Shown here: in pieces, positions 1 through 8,294 of the stretch
Layout: each line of letters starts with the position of its first letter
How positions within the stretch are numbered: position 1 is the first letter of the stretch
Assembly: GCA_005879315.1 (NCBI GenBank)
Contig: VBLC01000066.1
Coordinates: 1 to 51,154 of the forward strand
Reading direction: 5' to 3'
DNA: 51,154 nt
Source of the DNA: Deltaproteobacteria bacterium
Lineage (GTDB): Bacteria > Myxococcota > Myxococcia > Myxococcales > 40CM-4-68-19
Notes under the pieces: generated by a model
Databases searched by the model: none
Seen by the model: only the letters and a program-made list of their open reading frames with translations
Told to the model about the DNA's origin: nothing
Made by a program: the position numbers and the translations under genes

Positions 1-216
1 GAGCTCGGAAAGACGCGGCTGCCGATGCCGGTGACGTCGATCGGCGGAGAGAAGGCGAACGGCGTTGCGCTTGGCGCGCAGATGAAGCTCATCTCGGCCA
101 ACCCGACGGTAGTGATCATCAAAGGCGCCGGGCATTGGATCATGGAGGAAAGTCCCGAAGAGACCCTGGCGGCCGTGATCCGCGCGCTCGAGCAGTCCGC
201 CGCCGCGCCGAAGTGA
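1..216 (+). CDS. alpha/beta hydrolase, C-terminal part (cut by window edge)
   Basis: The frame is open from base 1, so the gene begins left of the window; 71 codons are visible. The visible part has the last strand of an alpha/beta hydrolase (MPVTSIGGEKANG), followed about 30 residues later by GAGHWIMEESPEE, where the His (codon at 133) is the catalytic histidine of epoxide-hydrolase/haloalkane-dehalogenase-like hydrolases. The nucleophile and acid are outside the window. It reads toward the tannase cluster and could belong to it, but a ketopantoate reductase relic on the other strand lies between. The substrate cannot be told. Confidence 0.8.
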   Translation, partial: ELGKTRLPMPVTSIGGEKANGVALGAQMKLISANPTVVIIKGAGHWIMEESPEETLAAVIRALEQSAAAPK

Positions 217-224
217 GGTGACGA

Positions 225-559
225 TCAAGCTGGCGAAGTGCAACTGTCAGTGTTCGAGCTCGCGCAGGAGATCGTCGAGGCGCGCGGGATCCGGTTGAGT
301 CTGGCCCTTTCAATCCGATGAACGATTTCGGTCACCGCGCTGTTCATCGCGATTGGCTTTCCGATTTGCCTGCCCACCTGGGCCACATAACCCTTGATGA
401 AGTCGATCTCCCGATCAGGTCGAACTTGTCCCGGTATTCCTCGATCGCAGCGACATGAACCTCGGAAGCCACGGCCTCCCACGCCCGAGACCCGCAGGCC
501 GCCGCGCGAGTCGCAATCGTTCCGCCCAATGCGCCGATACCCACGATCAAGGTCCGCAT
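225..559 (-). pseudogene. ketopantoate reductase (PanE/ApbA-like) relic
   Basis: On the minus strand a start at 559 opens MRTLIVGIGALGGTIATRA, the dinucleotide-binding N-terminus of ketopantoate reductase-like proteins. After about 45 residues the match moves to another minus frame, around 415-420, with REIDFIKGYVAQVG and GKPIAMNSAVTEIVHRI, which is the family's C-terminal helix region; this runs to a stop at 225. A normal member has about 300 residues, whereas only about 110 codons' worth remain here. The middle is therefore deleted and the two ends are out of frame. It is a dead gene between a hydrolase and the tannase. The identification rests on motif recognition only. Confidence 0.65.
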
Positions 560-703
560 CCTCAGCTCCTCTTCGAACGGCCAGGCTCCCCTGGCAAGAT
601 CCTGCAATCGGCAAAGCAAGATCTCGAAAGACGCCGCGCTCGCATCCGCGTAGCGTGCGTCCAGAATCGCATTGACGATCCAGCTTCGAGATGAGGAGGA
701 TCC

Positions 704-2242
704 ATGCGTTGCGCGAAGATTGTGGTTGCGACAGCGTTCCTCGGTTTGCTCTGGGCCGCGAGGCCGGCGAACGCCGCAAGCTGCGACGGGCTGACAAGCC
801 TGGCCGTGTCGAGCACGACGATCACGTCAGCCGCGATGGTCGCTGCCGGCGGCGGATTCCCCGAGTATTGCAACGTCAAAGGCCATGTCGATACCGAGAT
901 CGCCTTTGAGCTGCGTCTTCCCACCAAGTGGAACGGCAAGTTCTACTTCACGAGCTTCGGTGGCCTCGACGGCGTGATGCCCGGCCCCGGAGCAGGACTG
1001 AAGCTCGGCTACGCCGAGGTCGCGACCAACACCGGCCACGCGAGCACGAATGGAACCGTGTACGACGGGAGCTGGGCCTATCACAATCTCGAGCGGCAGG
1101 TGAACTGGGCCTATCGCTCGACTCACGTCGTGGCGATGGCCGGAAAAACGATCACGACCGCCTACTATGGAGCGGCCCCGCGGCTTTCCTATTACGTCGG
1201 TTGCTCCGGCGGAGGCCGCCACGCGGCCATGTCGGCGCAGCTCTATCCCGATGATTTCGACGGCGTCGTCTCGGGCGATCCATTCCTCAGCCCGCCGGGA
1301 CAGGTCATCGCCTGGAACTGGGATGAGCAGACCCTCACAGCCGCGCCCATTCCGCCGGCCAAACTGAACGTGATCGCCAAAGCGGTCCTCGACGAGTGCG
1401 ATGCGAAGGACGGCGTCGTCGACGGCCTCATCAGTGATCCGCGCCGCTGCCGCTTCGACCCGGGCACGCTCGCATGCCCCGCCGGCGGCGACGGGTCGGG
1501 CTGCCTCACCACGGCACAGGTCGCGAGCTTGCGGAAGTTCTATGGCGGCCCGAGGAATTCGCGGGGCGAGCAGCTCTTCCCCGGCTGGGAGCCCGGTGTG
1601 GAGAACCTGGGATGGCCGCGCGCCCTCGTCAATACCGTGAACGGCGGGCCTGGGGAGCTGATGGTCCTGATCCCGGACAACTTCCTCAAGTATTTCGTGT
1701 TCGGTCCTGGCTACGATCCGCTTTCCTTCAACTTCGATCGCGACCCCGCAAAGCTCGCTCCTGACTTCGCTCTCTTCGACGTGAAGCCCGATCTCTCAGC
1801 GTATGCGGCCGCGGGCCACAAGATCGTCATGTACCACGGGTGGGCCGATCCCCGGCTCGTTCCGGTGCTCTCGATCCAGTTCCACGGCGCGGTCGCGCGC
1901 AATCTCGACGAGGAAACGCGGATCGACGATTTCTATCGCCTCTTCATGGTCCCGGGAATGCTCCACTGCGGCGGCGGGACGGGCCCTTCGAGCTTCGATG
2001 CGTTCGGCGCGCTGGTGAATTGGGTCGAGGGGGGCGTCGCTCCTGACCGAATCATCGGATCGCACCTGACGAACGGCGTGGCGGATCGAACGCGTCCGCT
2101 TTGCCCCCATCCGAAGGAAGCCGTCTATACCGGCAGCGGTAGCATCAACGACGCCGCGAACTTCGTCTGCCGCGTGCGGCACGTCCGCGACATGGTGAAC
2201 TCGGACTTCTATCGCAGGGAACGGGAAGAGGACGACGATTAG
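704..2242 (+). CDS. secreted tannase/feruloyl esterase family hydrolase (copy 1)
   Basis: A 512-residue serine esterase of the tannase family (PF07519), which hydrolyses esters of phenolic acids or related aromatic or hydroxy-acid esters. ATG 704 follows GAGGAGGA at 693-700. Residues 1-24 form a signal peptide ending ARPANA, so the enzyme is exported. The nucleophile is Ser168 in GCSGGG, next to Cys167; the acid is Asp382 in YHGWADP; the base is His421 in GMLHCGGG, next to Cys422. This is the family's CS-D-HC arrangement, where the two Cys bridge the catalytic residues. The segment CDAKDGVVDGLISDP resembles the family's calcium loop. The tail is strongly acidic (REREEDDD). It lies 27 bases before a secreted alpha/beta hydrolase, probably co-transcribed. 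The substrate is not determined. Confidence 0.92.
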   Translation: MRCAKIVVATAFLGLLWAARPANAASCDGLTSLAVSSTTITSAAMVAAGGGFPEYCNVKGHVDTEIAFELRLPTKWNGKFYFTSFGGLDGVMPGPGAGLKLGYAEVATNTGHASTNGTVYDGSWAYHNLERQVNWAYRSTHVVAMAGKTITTAYYGAAPRLSYYVGCSGGGRHAAMSAQLYPDDFDGVVSGDPFLSPPGQVIAWNWDEQTLTAAPIPPAKLNVIAKAVLDECDAKDGVVDGLISDPRRCRFDPGTLACPAGGDGSGCLTTAQVASLRKFYGGPRNSRGEQLFPGWEPGVENLGWPRALVNTVNGGPGELMVLIPDNFLKYFVFGPGYDPLSFNFDRDPAKLAPDFALFDVKPDLSAYAAAGHKIVMYHGWADPRLVPVLSIQFHGAVARNLDEETRIDDFYRLFMVPGMLHCGGGTGPSSFDAFGALVNWVEGGVAPDRIIGSHLTNGVADRTRPLCPHPKEAVYTGSGSINDAANFVCRVRHVRDMVNSDFYRREREEDDD

Positions 2243-2269
2243 ATCGATCGATCCAACGCGGAGGTCACT

Positions 2270-3469
2270 GTGAAACGCGCGAATTTCACCAGAATGGCGG
2301 CTGTCCTCGCTCTCGCTTTGGGAGCACCTGGCGCCCACGCCGACGGCCAGACCTGCGAGCAGGATGACGACGGCATCCTCTCCATCGACCACTACGTCAA
2401 CCACGTCTCCACCTTGCGCGCCACTGCCGGCCAGCACGTCCAGCTCTTCGTGCGCGAGCGCGTCCGGGGTAGCGCGGAGGACCTGGGCAAGAGCACCGAG
2501 GCGAACGGCAAGGCGGTGCTCTTCGTCCACGGCGGCACGTATCCCTCCGTGCCCGACTACGATCTCCGCTTCAAGGACTACGACTGGATGGCCTATCTGG
2601 CCGGCTCCGGATTCGACGTCTATTCGATGGACATCCAGGGTTATGGCTGGTCGACGCGGCCCTTCCCGATGGGCGATCCGTGCAACGTCAGCCCCGCCCA
2701 GCAATTGCTCATCAGCCCCTATCCGATCTCTCCGGGCGCGATCCCCTGTGCTGCGAGCCACCCGTTCGTGCTCGCGAGCACCCAATCCGACTGGGACGAG
2801 GTCGACCGCGTGGTGGACTTCGTCCGCGCCCGTACCGGACAGGACCGCATCAGTCTCATCGGCTGGTCGGGCGGCGGTCCGCGATTCGGTGGCTACGCGG
2901 GCCTGCATCCGGAGAAGGTCGATCGGGTGGTGCTGCTTGCGCCCGCTTACTTCCGCGCCGTCCCCGACAATCAGCCTCCTTCGCAACCCGCCGGCTTTCC
3001 CTTCACTGTCTCGACGCGCTTTCACGCCTTCCACGAGCGCTGGGATATCCAGGTGCATTGCGCCAACCAGTTCGACCCCGCGATCCGCGACGCGATCTGG
3101 GCGTCGAACATGAAGTTCGATCCGGTCGGGGCGACCTGGGGGCCGGGCATCGTCCGGGCACGCTCCATGACCTTCACCCAGTGGAATGCACACCTCGCCG
3201 CGAAGGTGCAGGCTCCCGTGCTCCTGCTTTCCGGCGAGCTCGATCAAGAGGTGAACCCGCAGTTCGTGCGCGACCTGTACGCCGACCTCGGGTCCGCGTC
3301 CAAGGTCTTCCTCAGCATCGAATGCGTTTCCCATTACGTTCCGTACGAGACGAATCACATGGTTCTGCTCAAATCATCCAAGGACTGGTTGCTCCATGGA
3401 TCGGTCATCGGGGTCAGCCGCGGGATGCTCCACGCGGATGCGGCCGGCCACATCCGGAAGGTCGAGTGA
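2270..3469 (+). CDS. secreted alpha/beta hydrolase
   Basis: A 399-residue exported alpha/beta-fold hydrolase. The GTG start at 2270 follows a GAGG at 2261-2264. A signal peptide covers residues 1 to about 24 (ending GAHA). FVHGG near residue 77 supplies the oxyanion region. The nucleophile is Ser200 in IGWSGGGPR. Asp325 in SGELDQEV is the likely acid. His363 (ETNHMVL) or His355 (VSHYV) is the likely base. It follows the first tannase by 27 bases, so the two secreted esterases probably act on the same material, one perhaps on the product of the other. The exact substrate cannot be assigned; an ester or lactone is most likely. Confidence 0.85.
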   Translation: MKRANFTRMAAVLALALGAPGAHADGQTCEQDDDGILSIDHYVNHVSTLRATAGQHVQLFVRERVRGSAEDLGKSTEANGKAVLFVHGGTYPSVPDYDLRFKDYDWMAYLAGSGFDVYSMDIQGYGWSTRPFPMGDPCNVSPAQQLLISPYPISPGAIPCAASHPFVLASTQSDWDEVDRVVDFVRARTGQDRISLIGWSGGGPRFGGYAGLHPEKVDRVVLLAPAYFRAVPDNQPPSQPAGFPFTVSTRFHAFHERWDIQVHCANQFDPAIRDAIWASNMKFDPVGATWGPGIVRARSMTFTQWNAHLAAKVQAPVLLLSGELDQEVNPQFVRDLYADLGSASKVFLSIECVSHYVPYETNHMVLLKSSKDWLLHGSVIGVSRGMLHADAAGHIRKVE

Positions 3470-3513
3470 AACCAGCCTAGCGCTGGTCCATTGGCGTTTG
3501 GCAGGCCAGAGCG

Positions 3514-4182
3514 ATGAAGCCGATCGCGACCAAATCCGTCCTTCCGGTCCGCGCCGCCGACGAGATCCGAGGCGCGATCCTGAGCGGCGCCCTCCTTCCC
3601 GGAGCGCGCATCAAGCAGGAGGAGCTCGCGGCGCGCCTCGGCGTGTCCCGCGAACCCGTGCGCCAGGCCTTGCTGATGCTCCAGCGCGAGGGCCTGGTCT
3701 TCACCGAGCCGGGTCGGACGGCCACCGTCGCCACCCTCGATCGGCGATTCATCGCCGACGTCTACGAGCTTCGCGAGGTCATCGAGGGCCTCGTGGCAGC
3801 CACCATGGCGAAGCTCTGCGCCCCCGATCTGACACACCTCGAGGAGATCGTCGCGCGCGGTCGCGAGGCCGTCCGGCTGAGGAGTTTTCGGCGGCTCATC
3901 GAGCTGGACATCGCCTTCCACTCGGCACTTTACGAGGCGGCGAACAACCGGGTGCTGATCGACGTCATGCGCGATCAGTGGAACCATATCCGGCGGGTGA
4001 TGGCGATGGTGCTCGGCGAGACCAGCTACCGCGATCGCGTCTGGGACGAGCACGCCGCCATTCTAGAGGCCATCCGATCCGGCAATCCTCGGCGGGCGCG
4101 CGCCGTCGCCGCTCACCACACGCGGGCCGCAAAGCTGTTCCTGCTCGGCTCGGTCGCATCCGAGGGGATTCCCTTTCTCTAG
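3514..4182 (+). CDS. GntR/FadR-family (FCD domain) transcriptional regulator
   Basis: A 222-residue cytoplasmic regulator. The N-terminal winged helix (about residues 10-75) carries ADEIRGAILSGALLPGARIK and the recognition region LGVSREPVRQALLMLQREG. The rest is an all-helical FCD ligand-binding domain with the typical DVYELREVIEGL opening and metal/ligand-type His and Asp positions (ELDIAFHSALYEAA, VWDEHAAILEAI). FCD regulators usually sense small carboxylic acids and repress neighbouring catabolic genes. It sits 44 bases after the secreted hydrolase, in the same direction, so control of this esterase island by an acid released from the esters is a reasonable inference. Confidence 0.93.
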   Translation: MKPIATKSVLPVRAADEIRGAILSGALLPGARIKQEELAARLGVSREPVRQALLMLQREGLVFTEPGRTATVATLDRRFIADVYELREVIEGLVAATMAKLCAPDLTHLEEIVARGREAVRLRSFRRLIELDIAFHSALYEAANNRVLIDVMRDQWNHIRRVMAMVLGETSYRDRVWDEHAAILEAIRSGNPRRARAVAAHHTRAAKLFLLGSVASEGIPFL

Positions 4183-4268
4183 AATCGCGCCGCTCCGTTT
4201 TTGCGACGCGGCGCGCATTGACGGCCCCTGGATCCTGGATCCAGATTGCGTGCTCCCTCGGAACCGCA

Positions 4269-5192
4269 ATGCGGCTCGGCTCGCCAACGATGTTCATCGA
4301 GACCCTCACCGGGCGGCCCCGTCCCGTCCCGGGCATGGGCAAGCTGTCGAGCGGCCATTTCTGGAGAGGGCTCCGGCTGGAAGGAATCTCGGTCGGCCCG
4401 GACGAGCTCGGCGAAGGGCATTTCACGCAGCACTTCATCGGTGTGATCGGCAGCGAGGTCCGCATCGAGAACTCGTGGACGGGCGGCCGTCGTTGGAGCC
4501 GGCAGTATTTTCCCGGCAACGTGGCCCTGCTTCCCGCGAGCGTGCCGTATGCCGCCCGATGGGAAGGCTTCAAGAGAGTGACCGGGCTCTTCCTCGATCC
4601 GGATCTTCTCTCCGCGACCAGCGGCGAGGCAACCGGCACTCAGATCGAGCTTCGTCCAGCCGTGGCTCCGCAAAACGACGCGCTCCTCGCCGATCTGGTG
4701 CTGACACTGCGCGGAGAGGTGCAAGCCGGATTTCCCGGAGGTGCGCTGTATGGCGAGTCGCTCGGTGTCGCCATTGCCGCGCATGTCGTTCGCTCCTATG
4801 CGGCCGCAACTTGCCGCGCGGCGGACCCGCGCGGGGGCCTTCCTTCCGACGACCTGCGCCGCATCGAGAAGTATGTCGAAGAGAACCTTGCCCGGAACCT
4901 TTCGCTCCACGATCTCTCCCAGCAGCTGGGCATGAACGTGTACTTCTTCGTCCGTTCGTTCAAGCGGAGCACCGGCGTGCCGCCGCATCAGTACGTGCTG
5001 AGAAGGCGCGTCGAGCGTGCGAAGGCGTTCCTGCTCGACGCTGGCAGCTCGATCGCCGACATCGCGCTCCGCTGCGGGTTTGCCACACAGAGCCATTTGA
5101 CCGCCACGTTCAGTCGCTTGACGAACCTGACGCCTGGTGAATACCGCCGCGCATTCGAACGAGCGCGCCGCGGCGAGTCGCGGTCCGCCTAG
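4269..5192 (+). CDS. AraC-family transcriptional regulator
   Basis: About 307 residues from ATG 4269; ATG 4290 (300 residues) is an equally possible start, as neither has a strong ribosome site. The N-terminal two thirds (to about residue 195) is a poorly conserved sensor domain. The C-terminal 100 residues are a double helix-turn-helix of the AraC type: RRIEKYVEENLARNLSLHDL, then LGMNVYFFVRSFKRSTGVPP, and the signature IADIALRCGFATQSHLTATF with LTPGEYRR. It is likely an activator of the following metallo-hydrolase/tannase genes or of the whole island. The open frame continues upstream for some 290 codons over the GntR gene, but that extension has no homology. Confidence 0.92.
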   Translation: MRLGSPTMFIETLTGRPRPVPGMGKLSSGHFWRGLRLEGISVGPDELGEGHFTQHFIGVIGSEVRIENSWTGGRRWSRQYFPGNVALLPASVPYAARWEGFKRVTGLFLDPDLLSATSGEATGTQIELRPAVAPQNDALLADLVLTLRGEVQAGFPGGALYGESLGVAIAAHVVRSYAAATCRAADPRGGLPSDDLRRIEKYVEENLARNLSLHDLSQQLGMNVYFFVRSFKRSTGVPPHQYVLRRRVERAKAFLLDAGSSIADIALRCGFATQSHLTATFSRLTNLTPGEYRRAFERARRGESRSA

Positions 5193-5243
5193 AGCACAAA
5201 CTCAAGACCCCTCAAAGCCCAACAACACAAGCGTAGGCGCCAA

Positions 5244-5258
5244 GCCGCCTTCGGCGGC
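5244..5258 (+). terminator. short GC hairpin after the AraC gene
   Basis: A six-base-pair all-GC stem (GCCGCC, loop TTC, GGCGGC) lies 51 bases after the AraC stop, in the 170-base gap before the metallo-hydrolase. It has no T-run, so it would be a weak terminator or attenuator. The rest of the gap is A-rich for this genome (5193-5235) and holds no gene. Confidence 0.25.
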
Positions 5259-5362
5259 CGGGGCTAGCGCAAGAATCCGACAAAGCGCGGACAAGATTCT
5301 GAAAGACACGCCCTCGGTCCACTCGATAGGTTCGCGTCCATTCCGCAAACCATGGAGTCGCC

Positions 5363-6526
5363 ATGAAAGCTCACCGCGCAGCGTTGACGGCGCTGGTCTT
5401 CGTCGTTTCATCGGCCGCACTCGCAAGGGACAGGGACCATCGAGCGGACCCGGCAGAGATCAAGGCCCGCCAGCACTTCTTCGGCGCGGAGAACGTCGAC
5501 CCGGTCACGGCGGCCGTGCGCAGGGACCGCGTGATCTTCTCGTGGTTCAGCAACACCTCGTTCGCGGTCGCGGCGGGGGGCCGGGTCTTTCTGCTCGACT
5601 CGTACATCGACCAGGAGGGCCGCGTGCCCACGACGGTGGACGAGATCGTCGCGCTCAGGCCGGAGGCGATCTTCATCGGCCACGGGCACTTCGATCACCT
5701 GGACTTCGGCGGTCCGGTGGCCGCCGCTGTCGGCGCCACGCTCGTGGCCTCGCCCGAAGCCTGCGATCAGGCGCAGCTCGACGCGCAGCGCGTCCTCGGC
5801 CCCACCGCCAAGGTGAACTGCCTGGGCGCGGTGACGCGCGGCTCTTCGCCGGGCGCGGAGATCAACTCGCTCGACGTGCTCCGCGGTGGCGTGTGCGTCA
5901 CGGCGTTCAAGCACATCCACTCCGCCGTGCTGCCGTCCGACCCGGACTATGCGCCGAACCCGATCGCTGTAGTGACGGACCCGCGCGACGCCACGCTCTT
6001 CCCGCCGCCCGCGCCCATCGTGCACGGCGGCTGCGGCGGCATCTGCGGGCTGACCAGCATCATGTATCAATTCACGGTCGGACACGGCGAGCACAAGTTC
6101 ACCTTCCTCTGGCACAACACCACCGGTCCGTACAAGGAGAAGGCGCCGCAGATCTTCGACATCGCGCGCAAGCTTCCCAAGACGGACGTCGAGCTGGGCG
6201 CCATCTTCAGCATCGGGTGGACCACCAACTACGAGCGCGACGCCGTGCTCTTCACGCGAGCGCTGCAGCCCAAGGTCTACGTGCCCACGCACCACGATCT
6301 CCTCTTCCTCAAGACGACGGCGCCTTACTGGAAGGCTGCCTATTACCGGCAGCTGAAGATCATCGGCGTCCCGGAGGCGGAGCAGCCGCTGGTGCGCTGG
6401 CTCTATGACCCGGAGGCGTACCTCAATTCGTCGATGTTGACCTTCGACATCAAGGACCACTTCTGGGCGAGCTCCCCAGAGGGACGGCCGGCGAGCGAGT
6501 GCGACTCGTCCGGCGATGAGGATTAG
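5363..6526 (+). CDS. secreted metallo-beta-lactamase-fold hydrolase (copy 1)
   Basis: A 387-residue exported MBL-fold protein, with a signal peptide of about 22 residues ending SSAALA. The metal motif is GHGHFDHLD, with His107, His109, Asp111 and His112, a complete H-x-H-x-D-H. Later histidines (PIVHGG, TVGHGEH, LWHNT, VPTHHD) could complete the second metal shell. A single substrate cannot be predicted; exported relatives include lactonases, esterases and beta-lactamases. It starts the second half of the esterase island and is followed after 51 bases by the second tannase. The protein ends in an acidic tail (DSSGDED), as do its neighbours. ATG 5363 is preceded by a GGAG six bases upstream. 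Confidence 0.88.
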   Translation: MKAHRAALTALVFVVSSAALARDRDHRADPAEIKARQHFFGAENVDPVTAAVRRDRVIFSWFSNTSFAVAAGGRVFLLDSYIDQEGRVPTTVDEIVALRPEAIFIGHGHFDHLDFGGPVAAAVGATLVASPEACDQAQLDAQRVLGPTAKVNCLGAVTRGSSPGAEINSLDVLRGGVCVTAFKHIHSAVLPSDPDYAPNPIAVVTDPRDATLFPPPAPIVHGGCGGICGLTSIMYQFTVGHGEHKFTFLWHNTTGPYKEKAPQIFDIARKLPKTDVELGAIFSIGWTTNYERDAVLFTRALQPKVYVPTHHDLLFLKTTAPYWKAAYYRQLKIIGVPEAEQPLVRWLYDPEAYLNSSMLTFDIKDHFWASSPEGRPASECDSSGDED

Positions 6527-6577
6527 CGGCCGCCAGGCAAGAAACGGCATTGACCTGCTTCGTTCAGGAGAATCCAA

Positions 6578-8152
6578 ATGAATCGACCCTTCGCATTCAC
6601 CGTGCTTTGTACAATCGCGCTGGCAACCGCGCTGAGCCCCTCGCGAGCTGAAGCGAACCAATCGTGCGAGGGCCTGGCCAAGCTCTCTCTCAAGAACGTG
6701 ACCATCACCTCCGCCGTGAGCGTCGCCGCATCCGCGACGCTTCCTGCCCATTGCCGGGTGTTCGGGATCGCGACGCCTACCATCGACTCCGCGATCACTT
6801 TCGAAGTCCTGCTGCCGGCGGCGTGGAATGGAAAGTACTTGCAGGCCGGCAATGGAGGTTACGGCGGGTCATTGGGAACCCCGATGGGCAACATGCTGGC
6901 CGCCTTGCAGCGAGGCTATGCCGCAGCGGGCACGGACATGGGCCACAGCGCCTCGGACCCAGTATGGGCGTTCGGACATCCTGAGCGAGTTGCCGACTGG
7001 GGTTACCGGGCGAACCACGTCACCGCCCAGACTGCGAAAGCGATCGTCAAGGCCTTCTACGGCGAGGGGCCGGAGCTCTCGTACTTCAGCGGCTGTTCCG
7101 ACGGTGGACACGAGGCGCTGATGGAAGCGCAGCGGTTCCCGGAAGAGTTCGACGGCATCATCGCCGGCGCGCCCGCGAACTTCTGGACCCATCAATCGAC
7201 GGCGTGGATCTGGGAGGGCGCTGCGGCGCTCTCGGATCCTGCGAGCGCCCTCTCCAGTGACAAGCTGAAGCTCGTCACCTCCGCCGCCGTCGCAGCTTGC
7301 GATGGAATCGATGGCCTGAACGACGGACTCATCGACGACCCGCGCAACTGCCGGTTCGATCCGGCGAGCCTGCTCTGCGGAGGCGGCGATCCTACGAAGT
7401 GCCTCACCGCCCCGCAGGTCGCGGCGGTCAAGAAGATCTATGCCGGTCCCCGGAACCCGCGCACGGGTGCGCAGATCTATCCCGGCCTGGAGCGGGGCAG
7501 CGAATACGCCGCGATCGCCAACGACACATTGTCGGTCCTGGTCGGAAGCTGGTCGCCGCTGGTGTCGGGGCCCGTGCCGTTCCTGGGTGACCTCTTCTTC
7601 AAGCAGATGGTCTTCAACAACTTGAGCTGGGATTTCCGCACGCTCGACTACGATGGCAACGTGGCCTTCGCGGACACGAAGATGGCGCCGATCATCAACT
7701 CGACGAACCCTGACCTGAGCACCTTCAGGGAGCTGGGTGGCAAGCTGATCATGTATCACGGCTGGAACGACCCGCTGGTCAATCCGCGCAACAGCATCAA
7801 CTACTACGAGAACGTCATCGCCGCCTTGCATCGCGAGGACGACGAAGGTGAAGGAGCTGGGAATGCCGCGAAGGACACGCAGAAGTTCTTGCGGCTCTTC
7901 ATGGCGCCCGGAATGACCCACTGCTTGCTGGGCCCCGGCCCCAACGTCTTCGATACTCTCACTGCGCTCGAGAACTGGGTCGAGCAGGGGAGGGCGCCGG
8001 AAAGGCTCATCGCATCGGGAGGCGCCGTAGCGGGCCGGACGCGGCCGCTCTGCCCGTTTCCCAAGGTGGCCCGTCACATCGGCCACGGCAGCATCAACGA
8101 CGCGGCGAACTTCGCGTGCGTCAAGCCGGAGCACGGATCGCACGACGACTGA
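6578..8152 (+). CDS. secreted tannase/feruloyl esterase family hydrolase (copy 2)
   Basis: A 524-residue paralogue of the tannase-family protein at 704-2242, with the same layout. A signal peptide ends near residue 26 (SRAEA). The nucleophile is Ser174 in SGCSDGG, next to Cys173; the acid is Asp398 in YHGWNDP; His448 is in GMTHCLLG, next to Cys449. The loop CDGIDGLNDGLIDDPRNC matches the family's calcium-binding loop. Both copies share the C-terminal signature GSINDAANF. ATG 6578 follows AGGAGA. The sequences differ enough in the lid region (residues 180-350) that the two enzymes probably have different substrates. The stop overlaps the start of a tiny frame (TGATG at 8150-8154). The tail is HGSHDD. 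Confidence 0.92.
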   Translation: MNRPFAFTVLCTIALATALSPSRAEANQSCEGLAKLSLKNVTITSAVSVAASATLPAHCRVFGIATPTIDSAITFEVLLPAAWNGKYLQAGNGGYGGSLGTPMGNMLAALQRGYAAAGTDMGHSASDPVWAFGHPERVADWGYRANHVTAQTAKAIVKAFYGEGPELSYFSGCSDGGHEALMEAQRFPEEFDGIIAGAPANFWTHQSTAWIWEGAAALSDPASALSSDKLKLVTSAAVAACDGIDGLNDGLIDDPRNCRFDPASLLCGGGDPTKCLTAPQVAAVKKIYAGPRNPRTGAQIYPGLERGSEYAAIANDTLSVLVGSWSPLVSGPVPFLGDLFFKQMVFNNLSWDFRTLDYDGNVAFADTKMAPIINSTNPDLSTFRELGGKLIMYHGWNDPLVNPRNSINYYENVIAALHREDDEGEGAGNAAKDTQKFLRLFMAPGMTHCLLGPGPNVFDTLTALENWVEQGRAPERLIASGGAVAGRTRPLCPFPKVARHIGHGSINDAANFACVKPEHGSHDD

Positions 8153-8256
8153 TGGTCTTTCCTGAAGACTTCGATGTCGAGCCTGGCGAGCTCGAGCTGA
8201 CGAGCGGAAGCAGGCTGACCGGCGATCGCGACGACTCTGACGACGATGAGCGATGA
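8152..8256 (+). CDS. possible 34-residue acidic small protein
   Basis: An ATG at 8152 overlaps the tannase stop (TGATG) and opens 34 codons ending at TGA 8254-8256. The product is strongly acidic, with the end RDDSDDDER, like the tails of the neighbouring secreted enzymes. It has no signal peptide and no family I recognise. The overlap suggests translational re-initiation, but at this length the frame may be chance. It fills most of the 142-base gap before the second metallo-hydrolase. Confidence 0.3.
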   Translation: MVFPEDFDVEPGELELTSGSRLTGDRDDSDDDER

Positions 8257-8294
8257 ACTGTTGGTAGTTTGGCAGGCAATTTCGGGGTGAAACC

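Noticed and set aside
3396-4268. Upstream extension of the AraC frame by about 290 codons over the GntR gene
   Set aside because: The extension overlaps a well-supported GntR gene in another frame and has no homology; a start near 4269 fits the family.
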